DNA of 64,000 bases from Antedon mediterranea (GCF_964355755.1 NC_092670.1:32477795-32541794), one strand, 5' to 3'. Positions 1 through 11,782 are shown, counted from the first letter of the stretch. Notes: generated by a model not told the origin, from the sequence alone. Program-made: numbers and translations.

Positions 1-116
1 AATCATAGAAAAAAATTCTAGTAATGTTTTTGCTGAATTAATTACAGCATTTACTACCTACTTGCAATGATTTTCCTTGTTTAAATGCTTTTTTATGGTA
101 CATTTTATTTTTACAG

Positions 117-223
117 AAGAAGGCCAACAACCAGTTTACGGAGCACTTCCAGAGAATAACCCAAAGACTAGTACGTCTCAGACATACTTTGAGGAACAGG
201 TACCTATTCCAGAACAAGAAAAT
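117..223 (+). CDS. SLC11A2: NRAMP visible exon 1 (N-terminal cytosolic tail)
   Basis: Acceptor TTACAG ends at 116 and donor GTAAGT starts at 224. The exon begins with two bases of a split codon, then encodes a polar segment ending SQTYFEEQVPIPEQEN. This matches the cytosolic N-terminus that precedes the first helix in animal NRAMPs, where a YFxEKxPIPE-like motif is usual. It ends in phase 0, in frame with the next exon. Confidence 0.85.
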
Positions 224-437
224 GTAAGTATTGCAATGAACATGTTATAGGGCTCTTATGATGTATTTCATTCTGTAGGTGGCAGGCTCTCCAATGTAGA
301 GTGTGTATTGAAATAAAAATAAATAAAATTAAATAAAAGTATATTGCATTGCCAGTGCATACAAATTTATAGCGCCTTCATCATGGCTTTAAAATATAAG
401 TACATTGCATTGCCAGTTATATAGAAAAAAATATATA

Positions 438-793
438 TTTTTTTTTTTTTTTTTTTTATTCAATCGAAACCAACAGCGATAATTACCGCCACTAACAGGT
501 TTGATACAAACAAAGCCAGGACTGTTAAGCACCTTGATTGGTCCTGACATTGATCAAGGGCTTCTCTCGTCCAGTGCCCACCTTGACCAGAGGTCTGAGG
601 CAGATACTAGATGCAGCAGGGGCTGCCATAAGAGTTAGCAGTGCTGATTTCAAATGCCTAACGGGACCCCAGCTCCGTATACAGCACCCACTATTCCCAG
701 ATGGTCTCCCATCCAAGCTCTAACCAGGCCCAACGTTGCTTAACTTCGGTGATCCGACGAGAACCGGTGTTTCAACGTGGTAAAGCCGTATAC
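438..793 (-). repeat. 5S rRNA-derived SINE with poly(A) tail
   Basis: Read on the minus strand, the first 120 bases (793 down to about 674) are an almost complete 5S rRNA sequence. They include the ACCGAAGTTAAGCAACG and GGATGGGAGACC internal-promoter blocks. There is no T-run terminator after it; the sequence continues into about 210 bases of unrelated body and ends GATTGAATAAA plus a run of about 20 A (438-457 on plus). That layout fits a 5S-headed SINE (SINE3 type), here inserted antisense in the first visible NRAMP intron. Confidence 0.8.
674..793 (-). pseudogene. 5S rRNA-like head of the SINE
   Basis: Close match to animal 5S rRNA over its full 120-base length, including the internal control region bound by TFIIIA. 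Because a SINE body and poly(A) follow directly and there is no terminator, it is more likely a retroposed promoter than a working 5S gene. Confidence 0.7.
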
Positions 794-1646
794 CACATAC
801 TGTATATGTCACAGTGCCCTCATATAACTATTTTTATACAGGTACTTCACTGCCACAGCTTTTCTTGTATACCAATGAAATAAATGGTACTAGGAAATCT
901 GTATTTCCATGGCAAAATAGTGGTTCCTTACTACCCCAAACACGAGTGGTTGCTATATAAAATTTAACAATAATTCTTACTACTGTACCATGGAAGTATT
1001 TGTTTACTTTAGCATTCTAGTAACATTGATTGAATGTTATAAATCAAATTAACACATTATTGAATGGATGAGTAAACCCATCTTCACCTCAGTGATTTAT
1101 AGTGTGTCATGATCCTCTGTTCTAATCTATAAAACTAATTTTAGTGGTCCTAACTTATATTATGTTGTTATGTGTATTAAAATGGTCTCAGTACCTTCAA
1201 CAGTTTTTATATGACCTATCTTTACCTCATTTTGAATAAATAAGCAGTTGCAGGTGCGAATGCTGTCATTGGACGTGTTATGTATTGTAGAATTTTGTAT
1301 CAAAGATATGCAGAAATTAAAACTTGAACAAAAATAATAAATAAATGTATTTAAAATTACCAGGGGAGACGTTGCATGAACACATGGCGAAACCATAGAT
1401 GATTATGTGCACGTTAAATAACACAGTACAATCTACGAAGAGAGTAGGGGATCCTGTTGTACTGCTCAATTCACCACCAGAAGGACCCCAACTGAAACAA
1501 GTCTAAGGACTTTGGGTTATCCTTGTTGTACAACAACAAAATAATAAGAAACAACAAACAAACAAACTCCTGCGATCATCAGGAAACAATAATGATTCAT
1601 GTTTTATTATAATCTTTAATGATTTGTTTCTTTATATTTTTTTTAG

Positions 1647-1955
<309 letters not shown>

Positions 1956-2267
1956 TAAGAGTGGTAAACTGGGGTTTATACATAAGTGAAATAATTGCAG
2001 TATAGAATGCTCTGTTTTCAAGATACTTGTGCCCTAAAGGATTGTGCATGTGAATAATGTATGTGTTTTTCTAATTTGATTTTAATGTTTTACTGATCCT
2101 CTCTTATTTAGTGTTTTTAGAAAAAGTATAACAATGACATATCTAGTGATAAATAATATTTTAAAGTGAATGAAACGTTAGTAATTCAATTCAAAAACTG
2201 TCAGACAAACTGTCCATATAGAACATTTGTTGACATACTGTAATAGTGCCTCTCCACTTAAAATATA

Positions 2268-2754
2268 CAGTAGAACCTCCATTTTACATACGGTACGGGA
2301 CCGAAAGGCGTACGTAAAACAAGGGATTCGTAAAATCAAGGTTGACCTTAAATTGACCCCAAATACGTAGAGATCGTAGCTAGCCGTATTTGCCTACTTC
2401 TGTACAGTATGCAGGCTGAGGTGGTCACTAGCTAGGCCTAGACTATTCAGGCTAGGCTAGCAGGCCTAGCAAGATGTGAGGCCTAACTAGAAAAGTACAG
2501 TATATACAGGCTGTGCGATGTTTAAATAAAGTGTAAAATATAATTGTTTTCTATCAATAAAACAGTCGCTGCTTTAGGGGGAATGCACGTGCGTAGCTTG
2601 TCCCACACACAGCAGAATTCTTCACACAGCCATGATTGTGGCTTTGTGTGCTTTGTTGTTGTTAAATTGCGCCCTCAATGTAAGAAAATGATGATGTCAT
2701 CGGTTATTTTAAGCGTTCGTAAAATCGAGGGAACGTAAAACACAGGTTCTACTG
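2268..2754. mobile_element. Tc1/mariner-superfamily-like MITE (TA duplication)
   Basis: Terminal inverted repeats CAGTAGAACCT / AGGTTCTACTG are flanked on both sides by TA (2266-2267 and 2755-2756). Each end also has nearby repeats of CGTAAAA in opposing order. At 487 bp with no transposase frame it is non-autonomous; the ends resemble pogo/Tigger-type termini. Confidence 0.7.
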
Positions 2755-3652
2755 TATTTTGTACGGTATACTATAGTAAGACATCAACCAGTCAAAACTT
2801 ACTAGCTTGGAGAAAAAGGTTTATAAGGAAGACCATGCTCTAAAGAGTTGAAAATGATCTTAAATTTTCAACAATTATTACTTTTCTTATTAAGTTTAAT
2901 TTCAACATACCAGTCAATGGTGCCTGCCTTTATTTTATCTGTAGGCCACGGGCCCATAGATTCACAATACATTACAGTAAGGTTGACTCTCTCCTTTTTA
3001 ACGATACAAATAAATACTTTGACAGATTAACATAAGAATCTGTTAATAACTTTAACTTTGGATAAGAGGTATTACGCCAATAATTAGTACTCAGTAAGGT
3101 TTACCTTTCTGCCTTTCTGGACATACAAGACAAAGGTGATACTGATCTTCTATTTGTTGCCGGTCGCACATTTACTCTAATATTGACATTCAAGTTGTGT
3201 GACATTAGCAATATTGAACAAAAATAATATTGATATTGGAAATGTTTATTCATTGAACAACTATACATTATTTTTCAAGGTAAAAAAAAAAAAAAATGTA
3301 AAAGAGAGAGTTTGTGTGATTGTTCATGATACAACTTTTTTCCTAATTCATGGAATTAAACTGAGAAGATGGTTTTAAACTACATTTGAAACCCAGGGCA
3401 TGTATTTTTGCTAATAGTATAGATATAAATATACAGTACTAGTCCAGTCTACAAAATACAAGTAAATTTCACGATTTTCATGTTTTTCTTGATTGCCTAG
3501 ACTTCTCTTTTCCACACTTGGTCCTATAGTACTACATTGGAGTCCATACATTACTTTGTTGAAACTTATGGTTGTTATGTGAATGGAATATATAATAAAT
3601 ATTATACAGTATATATATTATTTTAAAGAAACATTTTTGGGAAATTGCAGAC
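2755..3652. other. NRAMP intron, no recognised gene
   Basis: AT-rich intronic DNA with an A-run near 3283. I see no coding region, RNA gene or well-bounded repeat here. Confidence 0.5.
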
Positions 3653-4692
3653 TTAAAAAGAGGGTGTCACGAAACCTAAGACCACGAAAGCTAAGACCCC
3701 CTAAGACCTAAGATCACGAAAGCTAAGACCAAAGAACTAAGATTACAAATATTTATCTTTCGCACCTGCCTTGTATCTTAACTCCCAACATTTATTCTGA
3801 ATACCACACCTTTAGAATTAGCACTTTTATGAAAAAGAATCACATTGATGATTTTACAGACGTTTTTCTCGCACACATACTGTTTGCGAATTTCGCATGA
3901 CTAGCCTAACAGTACAGTAGGCCTACCCCATGTTCAATGTTTTTGTTTCTATGGAACGTCAAAAGAGCAAAAATTATATAGAGGGCTGTAAACTCTGTGG
4001 AGTCCATCTACATCAGTGTGGATGGAACAATGTAAAACTAAAATTGTAATGATAATACTTAATAGTATAATCATGCTAGTACAAAAAAATAAATACTCGC
4101 AAACAAAATTTAATTTAAAAATCATGATAATAAGTTGTTTTGTTTCGTTTTTTTTCTGATTTTATACTTGTACTATTATTGTTGCTCTTTTGGCGCTCCA
4201 TAGAAACAAAAACATTGAGCATGGGAGGAGTTACAGTATACAAAGAAACACGTCTGTAAAATCATCAATTTAAAGGATTTATTTATTTGTTTTTATGTGT
4301 TTCTCCTTCTGAAAGTACTTATAAGTCCTAATTTTAAAGTGTGGTATTCAGGATAAAGTTAGTTAACAAATTTGGAGTCAAAATACAAGAAAGGCAGGTG
4401 TGAAAGAAAAACATCCTCTGAACCAACACAATGGAGTAAATATATACCAACAAACAACCCGTCAAGTTTGTTGTGAGTTTATCTATGTTTTGCGGTAGTA
4501 TTTAATTATATTTATGGTAATAAATAAAACCTACTATGTTTAAAATTATGTATGGATAAACAAGTATTGTTTTTAAGCTGTAGTATATCTTAGAATTTGT
4601 AATCTTAGTTCTTGGGTCTTAGCTTTCGTGATCTTAGGTCTTAGGGGGTCTTAGCTTTTGTGGTCTTAGGTTTCGTGACACCCCTTAAAAAG
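3653..4692. mobile_element. hAT-like foldback element with 8-bp target duplication
   Basis: The element spans 3661-4684 between two copies of TTAAAAAG (3653-3660 and 4685-4692). Its ends are GGGTGTCACGAAACC and the inverse, and the arms pair over several hundred bases (about 3661-3975 against 4190-4684, with indels). An 8-bp duplication is typical of hAT elements. No transposase frame is present, so it is non-autonomous. Confidence 0.75.
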
Positions 4693-4780
4693 ATTTTACT
4701 TTTACATTTATTCATTATCATCATGAGCATTTAATCATCATTATTTTCATTATAATAAATAATTCATTTATACTGTACAA

Positions 4781-4786
4781 TTTATT
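4781..4786 (-). terminator. Possible polyadenylation signal of gene A
   Basis: AATAAA on the minus strand, about 32 bases after the gene A stop codon. Confidence 0.45.
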
Positions 4787-4817
4787 TCAATCCATGCCAT
4801 GCACTGTTTTTTTTAAC

Positions 4818-6452
4818 TTATGGTATAATTTCTAAGTAATCGTCATCATTGTTACTATATACTTTTTTGCTGTTTAGCTCCATTGTTGTCAAATAGTCGT
4901 CAACTGTATCATCATATTCATCTATTATTTTCTTTTCTTCACTTGTTTGAGATTCATTGGTGACATCAAAGTTATAACCACAATTAGAATTTGTAAACTG
5001 CCCAAAAGGTTTTTTCATTTTTCTTTTTTTCATTGATTTATGTTCATGATTTTGTGGCTTTTTGCTTAATACTGATTGTCTACTTGTTGAAGGTTGATCA
5101 TCATCATCATATGTAATGCTATAATAATATACATCTTCAAGTTGTTCTACTGTAGAGTTATAAGATTCATCATCTGCTTGATTGTCTCTCACTGTTTCTG
5201 TTGGTCTACTTTTCGAAGGTTGATAATCATCATCATCATCATCATCGTGAATGCTATAATACATGTGATCATTTACTATTGTGTCTTTTTTCTTAAAATG
5301 ACACATTTCATTTTTTGCTTGAGATATTACTACTTCCATCTGTTTACTGGTTGAAGGTTGATCGTCATCTTTAATACTGTAATAAATTTCATTTTCAGAT
5401 TGGATACATGAAGCTTCTTTGCCTTTATTAGTGTAATATATTCTATTTTTATTTTCTGTTTTTTGCCTTCTGGAAGAAATAGAAATATCATCATGTCTGA
5501 TAGAATATTCATCATGTTTTTTCTTGCGTATGCAATAAAGAAATATGAATACGGCAAAAAGTAGTGTGGCACTGCCAGTTAATATGAATAAAATAAAATA
5601 GGTGGTGAAATGAGTTGTACCCGTACCATCTGCTGGTTCTGTATAACTTGCTAAATCCAATTCTACCATATTTGAGATAATCTGAGTATCTGTAGTCACA
5701 ACACATTGTATGATGTTACCACCAGCTGACAATCCATTAAAGCACCATTTATATTGATCAGCCAAGTATTCACCATTTAATGTCCAGTTATAAACTTTTT
5801 TGCCAGATCCACCCGTAGCTTGACATTCAAAGCAGTAGTAGCCAAAGTCTATAGCTGCTGTATGTGAAGGTTTGATGTTTACAATTAATTTTTTTCTGAC
5901 TTCTAAAGTAAAGGTGTAGCAGAAATATCCAAGTTGAATAGCATAATAACTACAGTAAAAGAATATGCCTTTTCCAGAATGAAAACCTTTCAAAGTCATA
6001 TTAAACTTCAAATCATTGTAGTGATGTATGTTGTAGTTATTTCTTTGAATCCATCCAATTGTGACTTTACACACAGTCATGATCTGACAAGGAAATATTA
6101 CTTCCTCTCCCTCAATGATGTTTGGTATATCACAAGTTGTTAGGCATTTGGAAGGCATAGATTCAGCATCTATGTTCTGTAAAGGAGCCAGATGGTACCT
6201 ACCCGCATCGTCTTGACATGTGTGTATTCCTTTATCTTGTTGCTCATTTAAAGATATGAAAAGCTCACATTTAACACCTTTAAGATCCTCTTCAATTGCT
6301 GTTTGTGGCTTCTTGTATGTTTCACTTGATTTTACTATTGTCACAATTACTTCTGTGTATGATATGAAAGAGTAAGTGCTGTTTTCCGCAATGTTATGTC
6401 TGAAAAGTAACAAGCAGAAAACTACTATTATAAAGACGTGAATCACTAACAT
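4818..6452 (-). CDS. Gene A: Ig-like type I receptor with multi-tyrosine tail
   Basis: Family not recognised; 544 residues from the chosen ATG at 6452. The frame is open 37 codons further upstream, but this Met starts a clean signal peptide (1-22) aligned with the paralogues. A Cys module follows (C62 to C78, CELFIS...DKGIHTCQDD). Next come an Ig-like domain (about 100-185, VTIGWIQ and GIFFYC), a second Ig-like domain (about 188-270, YYCFECQATGGSG), a TM helix (about 286-307) and a basic stop-transfer. The 230-residue tail repeats YYSI (residues 357, 398 and 443 region), has three QPS(T/K)S(K/R) modules, an FTN...G module, DTVDDYLTT and a final DDDYLEII. Poly-Asp runs come from ATC repeats. 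It is intact. A role in cell-surface recognition with tyrosine-phosphorylation signalling is inferred from architecture alone. Confidence 0.8.
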   Translation of the reverse strand: MLVIHVFIIVVFCLLLFRHNIAENSTYSFISYTEVIVTIVKSSETYKKPQTAIEEDLKGVKCELFISLNEQQDKGIHTCQDDAGRYHLAPLQNIDAESMPSKCLTTCDIPNIIEGEEVIFPCQIMTVCKVTIGWIQRNNYNIHHYNDLKFNMTLKGFHSGKGIFFYCSYYAIQLGYFCYTFTLEVRKKLIVNIKPSHTAAIDFGYYCFECQATGGSGKKVYNWTLNGEYLADQYKWCFNGLSAGGNIIQCVVTTDTQIISNMVELDLASYTEPADGTGTTHFTTYFILFILTGSATLLFAVFIFLYCIRKKKHDEYSIRHDDISISSRRQKTENKNRIYYTNKGKEASCIQSENEIYYSIKDDDQPSTSKQMEVVISQAKNEMCHFKKKDTIVNDHMYYSIHDDDDDDDYQPSKSRPTETVRDNQADDESYNSTVEQLEDVYYYSITYDDDDQPSTSRQSVLSKKPQNHEHKSMKKRKMKKPFGQFTNSNCGYNFDVTNESQTSEEKKIIDEYDDTVDDYLTTMELNSKKVYSNNDDDYLEIIP

Positions 6453-8230
6453 TTTGCCTCCACCTTTATTTCTATGCTGCAGATATTCCTTCTTGTTTTT
6501 GACAATTACATAAAATTGAGATTGATGTTTTTGCTTTTGTGGAAGAATCGCAAATAAATGCATTCACAATAAGGAAATACAATGTTACTAAACTAGTTTT
6601 GCTTGGTTTATTTGCAATAAGGAAATAATATTAATAATAAAATGTGTAAAGTTAATTAGAAAATCTAGTTTCTAAATACAAGAAGAAAGCCGACTTATGA
6701 ACTCTCTGTTTAAAGATTTATCAAATACATAATACAGAAACACAATTGATATTTTTATGTTTTGTTAACCTTTAAATCTTGCTTGTGCAGCACTATTTGA
6801 AGCTAATTGATTATTATACAAATAATGAATGTTTATTAAAAAGTGATACCGTGTGCAAGTGAGCATCCAATCAGAGACTGCCACTTTTAAAGATAAAGAG
6901 TGTTCTGCATTTCGCCTTACTAATTATCTTCTCTTGTATTGTAAAAAGATTATAACGTAATTGAAAAACATACATTTAACTTATCCCGTGACAATACCAA
7001 GGCTTTTAGAAATTTTTTTTTCAAAATCTTTTATGTGTGATTTCCAGGTGAGACCTCTGTCTAGATGGACACCAAGACATTTAGCGGATTTGACCGCAAG
7101 AATGCCAACATTGTCCAGGGTGATTTTATAAAGAGATTCAATGTCAATGTTTTTTAACTTTTGAGGTGTCAGAAATGAAGTTACACTTTGTCATTAATAC
7201 TTTTAATTTATATGTGAAGATTTTATTTTTTCTACAATTAATTTAATCTAACCTTGAAAGAAAAACACATATTTTCATTCTTGATTTCATAAGAATAAAA
7301 TAAATTTAATTTAACCACCCACATCCAGGCAAAGTCAAGATAAACAAGTTACTGTATATTACTATAAGCAGTAGATATAATATATATATTAGCTTAATCA
7401 ATTAATAATCGGATGTACTGAATGATCTGCTCAGCTGTTCACCTCTGTGTACAGACAAGATTTATTTTGTTAATATATCAAAAATAAGTAGATTAATTAT
7501 AATTACAGCAAGCATTTAAATGATGTACTGTATTTCCTCAACCCTGGATTTTCCTAAAAATAACAATTTCCTTATTGAGTGCCTTGAATTCAACATAACT
7601 ATATTAAAAAGAATCATTTTGATATTGGAGATTTTATTTTTGATCAACATTGAACTATACACTATTATATTCATTATTTTTCATTTTAAACAAAAACTAA
7701 AGTATGGCTAAATATTTAGAAAGTATACAGTGCTAATGAAACTAGTATAAATTAGTTATGTAAAAGTGCAGCCTCTGTGTACTGTACAAAATAAAAGTAA
7801 ACGTCGCAATATGTATCATCCTTAAAAACTATTTTACAAAATACATAGCATTATTATATTCAAACATACAGTGCAAAAATGTGTCTAAAAAATCATACAC
7901 ATTGAATGTAGTTCGTTATTATTTGGTAATTTATATTTATATTAACTATATGTATTGTAAATTGAAATAAAATATGTTATAATGTAACATTGACAAGTTA
8001 TAGAATATTTTTATCTTAATTTCCTTTTTCTACTCTATATTGTTGTTTACAATAATTTATAATTGAATAGTCATAAATGGGTTCACCAATACTTCTAATA
8101 CCATAAATATTCACGTTAAAAAAACAAATTTGTTTACAATTTCATTTTAATTTTGGGCATGCACAGATTTGCTTTATTAAATGTATGAAATGGCAAATTT
8201 CAGTAAATCATGCGTAACTTCTAGAAACTT
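6453..8230. other. Gene A upstream region and gene B 3' flank
   Basis: AT-rich. The stretch near 7318-7370 (CATCCAGGCAAAGTCAAG) recurs upstream of gene D (14390) and beyond gene E (24288), so it belongs to the duplicated unit. A GCAATAAGGAAATAA element near 6612-6628 recurs upstream of genes B and E. No further gene is seen apart from the LINE fragment listed separately. Confidence 0.5.
7012..7173 (-). mobile_element. LINE reverse-transcriptase fragment
   Basis: Minus-strand translation gives an open stretch ending in CLGVHLDRGLTWKSHI, the post-catalytic RT segment typical of CR1/L2/Jockey-type LINEs. Only about 50 codons remain, and the rest of the element is missing. Confidence 0.65.
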
Positions 8231-8394
8231 TAAGCCTTGTCTACACTATCAAACTTTATGTGTCAAAAAAGTTTGATGTGCCTATATATGGTAGTGCTAT
8301 GCTTAAATATGGTAGTAATATAACATCATCATGTCCATATATGGGCACATCACATTTTTTTGACACATAAAGTTTGATAGTGTAGACAAAGCTT
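8231..8394. mobile_element. Short MITE, family M1 (intact copy)
   Basis: About 60-bp inverted arms (TTGTCTACACTATCAAAC and inverse) flank a short core with TATGGTAGT repeats. Degenerate copies occur at 12566, 19471 and 27529. No coding capacity. Confidence 0.7.
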
Positions 8395-8957
8395 TACGCA
8401 GTGGTATACTGTAGAATGGTCTTATTAGTTAATTAAATTTAAATTTTCACTACACTATTCCATTTTCCCTTCCCTGTGGCACTAAAGGTAAAGGCGAGTC
8501 CTGTATTCATTATAAACATGGTGGAATGAACAGTTATTAGCTGATTGTACTAAGCAGCAGTGTCCTTTCCATGCCACTTTATTGCTCCATATTATTTCAA
8601 CCAGATTTTACTCATTTTCAGTTGTGAAATAGGATTCATATCTGGAAATGAACATGGTTCTTTCTGTTGGAAGTATACTAATTACTTGCCCACCACAACT
8701 CAACTGTGTACTGATTATTATAATACTATTATACAATTATCATTGATGCTTAATGAACATTTTAGTACAGATACCCTTTTCTAAAAGTATGTCATTTGCA
8801 TGAAAACTGTTTTGGTTTTGAAATTTAATTTCTTCTATAAACTTTAAGCAAATTCATTTACTTTTAAGATAAACTTGTCTGTAAACATAATCGTACAAGA
8901 GTACTTTAGAGAAAAAGAAATGTTAATGTATTATTGTAAATGTTCCAGACGTTTTAT

Positions 8958-9290
8958 TTAAGATTCAAGAACGAAGTACTGAGGTGCTTCACCATTTCTG
9001 TTGCCAACTTCTCCATTGCCCTTTCCTCTGTTACCATCTTCTGTGTTGCCCTTTCCTCTGTTAGCATCTTCTCTGTTAACATTGTTTATGTTGCCCTCTT
9101 TTATGTTGCCATCTTCTCTGTTACCATCTCCTATGTTGCCATCCCCTCTGTTGCCATCTCTTATTTTGCCATCCCATATGTTGTCAACTCCTCTGTTGCC
9201 ATCTTTTTTGTCACCATTTCTGTTATCCTCTGCTATGTTGCCATTTCCTCTGTTGCCATCCCATATGTTGTCAACTCCTCTGTTGCCATA
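8958..9290 (-). pseudogene. Gene B downstream tail cut off by a stop codon
   Basis: The frame of gene B continues without another stop for 110 codons after the TAA at 9291-9293. It carries the same DGNR-type repeats and then an EAPQYFVLES end, which matches the natural C-terminus of paralogue E (EAPHYFVLEF). The distance is a whole number of codons, so only one in-frame stop separates the two parts. Confidence 0.75.
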
Positions 9291-9497
9291 TTATCTGTTG
9301 CCATCTCCTATGTTGCCATCCCCTATGTTGCCATCCCATATGTTGTCAACTCCTCTGTTACCATCTCCTATGTTGCCGTTTCCTCTGCTGCCATCTCCTA
9401 TGTTGCCATCCCATTTGTTGTCAACTCCTCTGTTGCCATCTTCTTTGTCACCATTTCTGTTATCTTCTGCTATGGTACTTTCTTGTCTGTTGCCATC
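8991..9497 (-). repeat. 15-bp coding minisatellite of gene B tail
   Basis: Imperfect 15-bp units (plus strand TTGCCATCTTCTATG-like) encode five-residue repeats of DGN(I/R)x type. Because 15 is a multiple of three and the unit lacks stops in most frames, long spurious frames also appear on the plus strand. Confidence 0.8.
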
Positions 9498-10697
9498 TTC
9501 TATTTTGTTAGTTTTTGCATTTGTACATATTTTGTCTTGAGTGGCATCTGTATTGACATAGTCATTCCTAGCACCATCTTCTGTATCAGTAATTGTATAG
9601 TAAATATCCTCAGCGACTGCTTGCGTCTGTGACACTCCAGAAATTCCTTGCAAAGTTGTATAATTTCTTTGCTGTGCTATGGACTGTTGAGGACTTTTGT
9701 TTATTTTTTGTAGGTAAAGTAAAACAATTACAACACATAGTAGTATTGTGGTTGTTGTAGCTAATGTGAATATTATATAATTAAACTTGCCATTATCATC
9801 TTCATCATTGATTAACTTGGTTGTTGAATCATTTTTTACTGTGAATTCCATCTCACGCAAGACATTCTGAGCATCAGTACTCACATGACACTTCACAGTG
9901 TATTTACCAAATGACAATCCAGTAAAGCAGTATTCATCATCATCAACCAAGTTGTCTCCATTTAGCGTCCAGTTGAAAACCTTTTTGCAAGAACCACCTG
10001 TAGCTTCACATTTAAAGCAGTAGTATCCAAAGTCTTTATCAGCAGTATGTGACGGTTTCATGTTTACAATTAATTTTGTTCTAACCTCTAAAGTTAATGT
10101 GTAGCATACATATCCATAAAGTGAAGTAACATAATTACAGTAAAAGAATATCCCTTCTCCAGGATAAAACCCTTTCAATGTTATATCAAACTTCCCTTTA
10201 GTGTTGTTTTTTCTTAAGATGCTGCGATCCCTTTGGATCCATCCAACTGTGATTTGACACATATTTTCCTGCTTGATTTCACAAGCAAATGTTACTTCTT
10301 CTCCCTCAATAATGTTTTTTATTTTACAAGTTGTTAAGCATTTGTCATGGTCAAGATTCGAAGGGACTCTATCATTTTGTGAAGGAACCAAGTAGTATCT
10401 GTGGTCATCGTCTTGGCATGTGTGTATTCCTTTATCTGGTCCTTCGTTTAGAGATATGAATAGCTGACATTTGACTGTTTTTAACTTCAGTTCCTTTTCC
10501 TCTTTTACTTCTGTCAGTGGTAGATTGTATGTTTTACTTGATTTCACGATTGTCACAGAATGAAGCTCGCCAGAATCATACTTGAAATAATAAGTATACA
10601 GTAGATACGGTAGAGAACTTTCTTCTGCAATATTGTATCTGATGAGTATCAACACACTGATGACCACTAGAGTTATGACATTAGAGAGTGACATCAT
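9291..10697 (-). CDS. Gene B: Ig-like type I receptor with minisatellite tail
   Basis: Encodes 468 residues of the same unrecognised family. The start is a Met-Met pair giving a signal peptide (1-24). The Cys module is C77-C94 (CQLFIS, DKGIHTCQDD). Ig-like domain 1 covers about 120-207 (C139, ITVGWIQ, GIFFYC). Ig-like domain 2 covers about 209-288 (CFKCEATGGSC, NWTLNG, YTVKC). The TM helix is about 307-331. The tail has one EDIYYTITDTED motif (Y366/Y367), then degenerate five-residue DGNIG/DGNRG repeats from about 401. It ends at a TAA inside the repeat array, while homologous frame continues downstream, so the full-length form is probably truncated by about 110 residues. Minus-strand neighbour of gene A. 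Confidence 0.75.
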   Translation of the reverse strand: MMSLSNVITLVVISVLILIRYNIAEESSLPYLLYTYYFKYDSGELHSVTIVKSSKTYNLPLTEVKEEKELKLKTVKCQLFISLNEGPDKGIHTCQDDDHRYYLVPSQNDRVPSNLDHDKCLTTCKIKNIIEGEEVTFACEIKQENMCQITVGWIQRDRSILRKNNTKGKFDITLKGFYPGEGIFFYCNYVTSLYGYVCYTLTLEVRTKLIVNMKPSHTADKDFGYYCFKCEATGGSCKKVFNWTLNGDNLVDDDEYCFTGLSFGKYTVKCHVSTDAQNVLREMEFTVKNDSTTKLINDEDDNGKFNYIIFTLATTTTILLCVVIVLLYLQKINKSPQQSIAQQRNYTTLQGISGVSQTQAVAEDIYYTITDTEDGARNDYVNTDATQDKICTNAKTNKIEDGNRQESTIAEDNRNGDKEDGNRGVDNKWDGNIGDGSRGNGNIGDGNRGVDNIWDGNIGDGNIGDGNR

Positions 10698-11510
10698 TTG
10701 TACTTTTAAGTGTACTGTAGATACTCCTGCTCTTAACTGTGGTAGATAGTGTAAATGTTTTGCAATAAGGAAATAAAATAAAAACAGATTGCAAAATATG
10801 TAAGGTTTTGTAATCAGGAACTAATCAGCAGCATGTCTTAAAATGTGGTTTATGATATTCAAAAACAGAAATAGTTACTGCAACATGAAGTTTAATACGG
10901 GTAAAACATTAGAGATTAATCCTGTGATCATTTGGTTACGTCGCATGCATTGATTTATTAAAAATGGTTGTCAAACAAAATGAAATATTTAAGAATTTGA
11001 TATAGCTACATATTTGGAGGTCAATTTTAGTTCAACCTGGATTTTACCCATCCCATGTTTTAAGTACGCCATTTGGTCCTGTATCATATGTAAAATGAAG
11101 GTTCTACATAAATGTTGGGCATAATTCTATTCATGAAAAAAGACATACATTTCTTCTTTGCCTTAACGTTTTCCGGCACTCGGAAATTACGCTTATTTGT
11201 TTTCACTTGTTTCTGTTTAGGATAAGGTGGTCTGATATTGTGTAAATGTTTACATTTTGTTTCTTTCTTTGTTATTTTCGTTTTGGTTTCCTTCCTCGTT
11301 TGTTTTGGGTATCATCTGGTAGTCTAATTATGTGTCTTCCATACAATTTTAGTCTTCTCTGTTTTTACTCCATTCTTCTTGTTTATTATCTCATATTTTA
11401 GCGTTACTCACTTCATCTGTTAATTTAATATTTATCATCTTGCGCAACATTTTCCTGGGATATCTATGCTATCTTATCTTGTGTAAGCTATAAACGGACT
11501 CAATCATTTA
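10698..11510. other. Gene B upstream flank
   Basis: Contains GCAATAAGGAAATAA near 10757 and GGAACTAATCAG near 10817, both shared with the other subfamily 1 upstream regions. The stretch 10868-11220 is closely repeated at 21258-21480, where the gene it preceded has been lost. No gene seen. Confidence 0.55.
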
Positions 11511-11782
11511 AAGATGTATTGTCCCCCTGAAAAATATTTTTTTACAATTTTTGTTGTTGAATATGCCATTTTAATGTCGCATAATAGTTATTGACTTCGA
11601 CCAAAAATTGGATAGAAAAAAAAAATTATTTTCCTTAAAAAAACTGGAATTTAAAGCAAAAATAGATTTTTGGTTTTTCTATGGAAGTGATTTACTTAAA
11701 TATTAAAACTACAAATTAAACCTATTCAAAGTCTGATTTAACTAATCTTTATTTTTCATGTTTTTGGGGGACAATATATCTT
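11511..11782. mobile_element. TA-flanked MITE, family M2
   Basis: Inverted ends AAGATGTATTGTCCCCC and GGGGGACAATATATCTT are bounded by TA on both sides (11509-11510, 11783-11784). The paralogous flank at about 22220-22245 has the same surrounding sequence without the insert. An inverted relative lies at 39706-40010. Confidence 0.75.

Noticed and set aside
674-793. Functional 5S rRNA gene
   Set aside because: No terminator, fused to a SINE body and poly(A).
4818-6452. Calling the YYSI motifs strict ITIMs
   Set aside because: The residue two before the Tyr is acidic rather than Ile/Val/Leu/Ser, so only a general YxxI or ITAM-half-like label is justified.
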